This document shows, piece by piece, positions 61,964 to 64,000 of a stretch of DNA of 64,000 bases. The translations under genes were made by a program, and so were the position numbers. The stretch's first letter is position 1. Every line of letters begins with the position of its first letter. The notes under the pieces were generated by a model, which was not told the DNA's origin, did not search any database, and saw nothing but the letters and a program-made list of their open reading frames with translations. Origin of the DNA: Candidatus Uhrbacteria bacterium (lineage in GTDB: Bacteria > Patescibacteriota > Patescibacteriia > 2-12-FULL-60-25); contig JACRQE010000005.1 of assembly GCA_016222815.1 (NCBI GenBank), positions 62,001 to 126,000 of the forward strand, given 5' to 3'.

Positions 61964-62269
61964 ATGGCGGATGAATTTTTCGGAGCTGTCACCGGTTTGG
62001 AACGCGGCCACGCGTTGGTCACATCGGCACATGCCATCATCAAGATGTATGACGGTCAATTGAGGGGCGTCCATATCGGCTGCGACGAGCCGATCGTCTA
62101 CGAACTCAAGACGGTCCGATCAGCGGTGGACTGGATGGAGAAGTGGAAGATGAATCTCTGGCCGTCGGCGGCTGAAATCACGCGCCAGATCCCCATGGAC
62201 ATGGACGAGGTGGACTATTGCATCCGCATCCTGCTTTCGGGATTCGATAAGCAGGCAGTCGAGGGATAG
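61964..62269 (+). CDS. Unrecognised small protein
   Basis: Start at ATG 61964 (MADEFFGAVTGLERGH), preceded by GGAAGGAGAGG; the track's upstream start lies in the promoter. The 101 residues look like one alpha/beta domain (HAIIKMYDGQLRGVHIGCDE) with a Trp-rich helix (SAVDWMEKWKMNLWPSA). The family is unknown. Confidence 0.7.
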   Translation: MADEFFGAVTGLERGHALVTSAHAIIKMYDGQLRGVHIGCDEPIVYELKTVRSAVDWMEKWKMNLWPSAAEITRQIPMDMDEVDYCIRILLSGFDKQAVEG

Positions 62270-62285
62270 AGCTCAAGCGACATAC

Positions 62286-62319
62286 GCACCGCGCTACTCC
62301 AGCGCGGTGCTTTACGTTT
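62286..62319 (+). terminator. Terminator of the 61964 gene
   Basis: GCACCGCGC-tactcca-GCGCGGTGC followed by TTTACGTTT. Confidence 0.85.
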
Positions 62320-62346
62320 GCCCGGGTGCGTGCCCGATGCTACTTT
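62318..62346 (+). promoter_or_regulatory. Promoter of the 62356 methyltransferase gene
   Basis: TTGCCC-N17-TACTTT; the ATG is 10 nt further. Confidence 0.45.
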
Positions 62347-62355
62347 GTGTGCATT

Positions 62356-63144
62356 ATGGATACGGAATTGCGTCAAACCATTTTAGAGGCGAATTTGGAT
62401 CTGCATCGAGACGAAGCGGGGCTTTATGACCGGATCCATCCGGAGCTGAACAATGAGGAGGAGTGGTCACGGTTGGACCGCATGTTGGGGGTTGCTTTGA
62501 ATGGATTGCCGTCAGATGCGCCCAAGCTGGCTTTGGACGTGGGTGCGGGGACGGGTTTCGTGACCGGGCGCCTGCTAAAACTTGGTTTCAAGGTCCAAGC
62601 CGTGGATATCTCGAACGAGATGCTGGGGATGCTGTCGTCCAAATTCGCGGCAGATGTCCAAGCCGGAAAAGTTTCAACCATGGCGCAAGACATCGATTCG
62701 TTCTTGGGCGAATGTGCAGATGGATATTCCATCATAACCATAAGTTCGGTGCTCCATCATTTGCCGGATTATGTGGCGACCTTGGGGCGTTTGGCGCAAA
62801 GATTGATCCCGGGCGGAGCGTTGGTCATTTTCCATGAGCCGACCGGCGGAGAGCTGTCGTGGATGGAGAAGATTCTGTTGAGTCTGGATTGGAAGTTTTC
62901 ATGGAGGTTCCAGACATCAAGCCATGACCGCGAGTTCATCAAATCGAAGAGACTGGATTACGGCATGGCGGATTACCATGTGACACACGGTTTCGATGAA
63001 GAGAGGGTCCGAGAGGCGCTGAAGGCCGAAGGTCTGAAGATTGATGTGGTCGAGATGTATGCTACGGCCAAGACGAAGCCGATAAGGTTACTCTTGAGGG
63101 TTTTAGGTATGAAGCGGACATGGTGCCTGTCAGCAAGGAAATAA
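62356..63144 (+). CDS. Class I SAM-dependent methyltransferase
   Basis: Start at ATG 62356 (MDTELRQTILEAN). The 262 residues have the SAM motif LALDVGAGTGFVTGRLL, the acidic VQAVDISNEML, and the post-motif ISSVLHHLPD, then a loop region and GGALVIFHEPTGG. The C-terminal part carries an inserted helical segment (MEKILLSLDWKFSWRF). The substrate is unknown; UbiE/COQ5-like small-molecule or lipid methylation is typical for this layout. Confidence 0.85.
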   Translation: MDTELRQTILEANLDLHRDEAGLYDRIHPELNNEEEWSRLDRMLGVALNGLPSDAPKLALDVGAGTGFVTGRLLKLGFKVQAVDISNEMLGMLSSKFAADVQAGKVSTMAQDIDSFLGECADGYSIITISSVLHHLPDYVATLGRLAQRLIPGGALVIFHEPTGGELSWMEKILLSLDWKFSWRFQTSSHDREFIKSKRLDYGMADYHVTHGFDEERVREALKAEGLKIDVVEMYATAKTKPIRLLLRVLGMKRTWCLSARK

Positions 63145-63159
63145 TCGTTCGGATATAAC

Positions 63160-63186
63160 AAAACACCCTCGGTCAAGGGTGTTTTG
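63160..63186 (+). terminator. Terminator of the methyltransferase gene
   Basis: AAAACACCC-tcggtcaa-GGGTGTTTT. Confidence 0.85.
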
Positions 63187-63188
63187 CG

Positions 63189-63265
63189 TGGTGGACGGCA
63201 GAGGAGTCGAACCTCTGACCTTCACAATGTCAATGTGACGCTCTAACCAACTGAGCTAGCCGTCC
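63189..63265 (-). tRNA. tRNA-Val (anticodon GAC)
   Basis: On the minus strand the acceptor GGACGGC pairs with GCCGTCC. The D-arm GCTC/GAGC, the anticodon arm TCACA-TTGACAT-TGTGA (anticodon GAC) and the T-arm AGAGG-TTCGACT-CCTCT are all intact. The CCA end is encoded. Confidence 0.97.
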
Positions 63266-63344
63266 ATGTTTTGCCTGTATTCGGCCAAAATCCGTAGACC
63301 GAAATGTAAAATATTTGCGGCAGTTTGTCAATCGGAATGATGCC

Positions 63345-63366
63345 GTACCTCGTACAGCGTGCCGCG
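63345..63366. repeat. Family D repeat upstream of the last gene
   Basis: GTACCTCGTACAGCGTGCCGCG, degenerate units of the same type as in rsmA. Confidence 0.5.
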
Positions 63367-63415
63367 AGGGCATTTCGGGAACATCGCCTAGCTTCATGAG
63401 GGTATGCTATACTGG

Positions 63416-63423
63416 CGCCAGCT
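63416..63423 (+). promoter_or_regulatory. Extended -10 promoter of the last gene
   Basis: TGCTATACT, the same extended -10 as at 28671 and 29255. Confidence 0.5.
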
Positions 63424-63451
63424 AACAATTCATTGTTTTATTTGCGTCCCT

Positions 63452-64000
63452 ATGGAAAATAAATCGCCAAAACAAAAAAAGCTCGTCCGCAGGATCAAGG
63501 CCGGCTCAACGCCTATCCCGCAGGGGCCGACTGGCGGATTATCGGCGGAAGCGGAAAACACGTGCGGCCATATGGGTTGCGGCGGAGGCAAATGCAATGT
63601 CCGTTACGTGGGTCCGGTGACACCAGTCCGCGACCACCACATCGTGCATGCGGCGCGTCACGCTTCGCATATCTGGTCCGCGGCCATCGTATCCGGTCTG
63701 GCGGTCGTTTTAACCGGCGCAATAGGGTACGCAGCCTTCGGAGCCGAAGCCACGAATCCGGGAGGGACGATGTATGGAGAATTCCAGCAGATCAACCAAC
63801 GGTTGGATAAGATCGAAAACATGCTGAGCACTTTGTTGGACAGAGGGCAGACTCCCAAGCCCGGTACGGGGGCGTCAGAAATGCCAGCTGCAGCACCAGA
63901 TGCTAATCAGTGCATGGAGAAGTGCAAAAAGGAATTCGGCGATAATATCGATGGCGTGAACAGCTGTTATAAGGTGCGTTGCAGCCAGCCAGCCCAACCG
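63452..64000 (+). CDS. Membrane protein, cut by the window edge
   Basis: The frame is open from ATG 63452 to the right edge, 183 codons. A basic N-terminus (KSPKQKKLVRRIKAG) is followed by a Cys cluster (CGHMGCGGGKC) and one membrane segment (AAIVSGLAVVLTGAIGYAAFG). A short coiled coil and a second Cys cluster (CMEKCKKEF and NSCYKVRC) follow. It is probably anchored with the C-terminal part outside. The family is unknown. Confidence 0.75.
   Translation, partial: MENKSPKQKKLVRRIKAGSTPIPQGPTGGLSAEAENTCGHMGCGGGKCNVRYVGPVTPVRDHHIVHAARHASHIWSAAIVSGLAVVLTGAIGYAAFGAEATNPGGTMYGEFQQINQRLDKIENMLSTLLDRGQTPKPGTGASEMPAAAPDANQCMEKCKKEFGDNIDGVNSCYKVRCSQPAQP

Overview
The window looks like a 64 kb piece of a Candidate Phyla Radiation (Patescibacteria, probably Parcubacteria-like) genome. 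The evidence is a 16S rRNA gene with CPR-style departures from the universal priming sites (515 and 926 regions), a compact set of housekeeping genes with short spacers, a VanW-type wall protein and an Oxa1/YidC insertase, many small unrecognised proteins, and a very large Cys-rich secreted protein. UAA, UAG and UGA all act as stops and a UGA-reading RF2 (SPF motif) is present, so the code is standard. The phylum call is an inference; I could not build a tree.

Layout. 1-1.3 kb: the end of an unrecognised Cys-rich frame and a small PD-(D/E)XK-like protein. 1.3-9.3 kb: rpoB-rpoC behind a long leader holding a terminated small RNA and a 126-nt palindrome. 9.3-18 kb: two unknown proteins, a Zn-finger-like protein, yebC, ruvC, a small lipoprotein, a GalT-like protein, a metallo-beta-lactamase-fold protein, a membrane protein and gyrA. 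18-26 kb: a membrane-fused spermidine-synthase-like protein, then leftward clpP, a lipoprotein, a Nudix hydrolase, a DHH phosphoesterase, rbfA and a VWA protein, then a short SMC with no evident hinge. 26-30 kb: a candidate structured RNA, a small beta-rich protein, VanW, Hsp20 and a calcium-loop membrane protein. 30-41.2 kb: one 3720-residue secreted Cys-rich protein. 41-52 kb: a degenerate AAA+-like protein, nusA-yidC, a PRC-barrel protein, a nucleotidyltransferase, an O-antigen-ligase-like protein, a methyltransferase, groES-groEL, a DUF4870-like membrane protein and prfB. 52-60 kb: a ygiB/ygiC-like pair, an ABC exporter, a threonylcarbamoyl-AMP synthase, upp, rsmA and an Ala/Lys-rich protein. 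60-64 kb: a stand-alone 16S rRNA gene, a small protein, a methyltransferase, tRNA-Val and the start of a membrane protein.

Regulation and structure. Most promoters read as sigma70 type (TTGACA-N17-TATAAT). Many housekeeping genes start within about 8-20 nt of the -10 box or lack a Shine-Dalgarno sequence, while most accessory genes have a strong GGAGG. CIRCE-like operators precede clpP and groESL, implying HrcA heat-shock control. prfB and nusA have leader structures that could control expression.

Four families of short repeats are scattered through the window. Members of three of them lie in frame inside genes (smc, rsmA twice, and the nucleotidyltransferase twice), much as Rickettsia palindromic elements do. 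Together with the hinge-less SMC and the giant Cys-rich protein, this is the most unusual content of the window.
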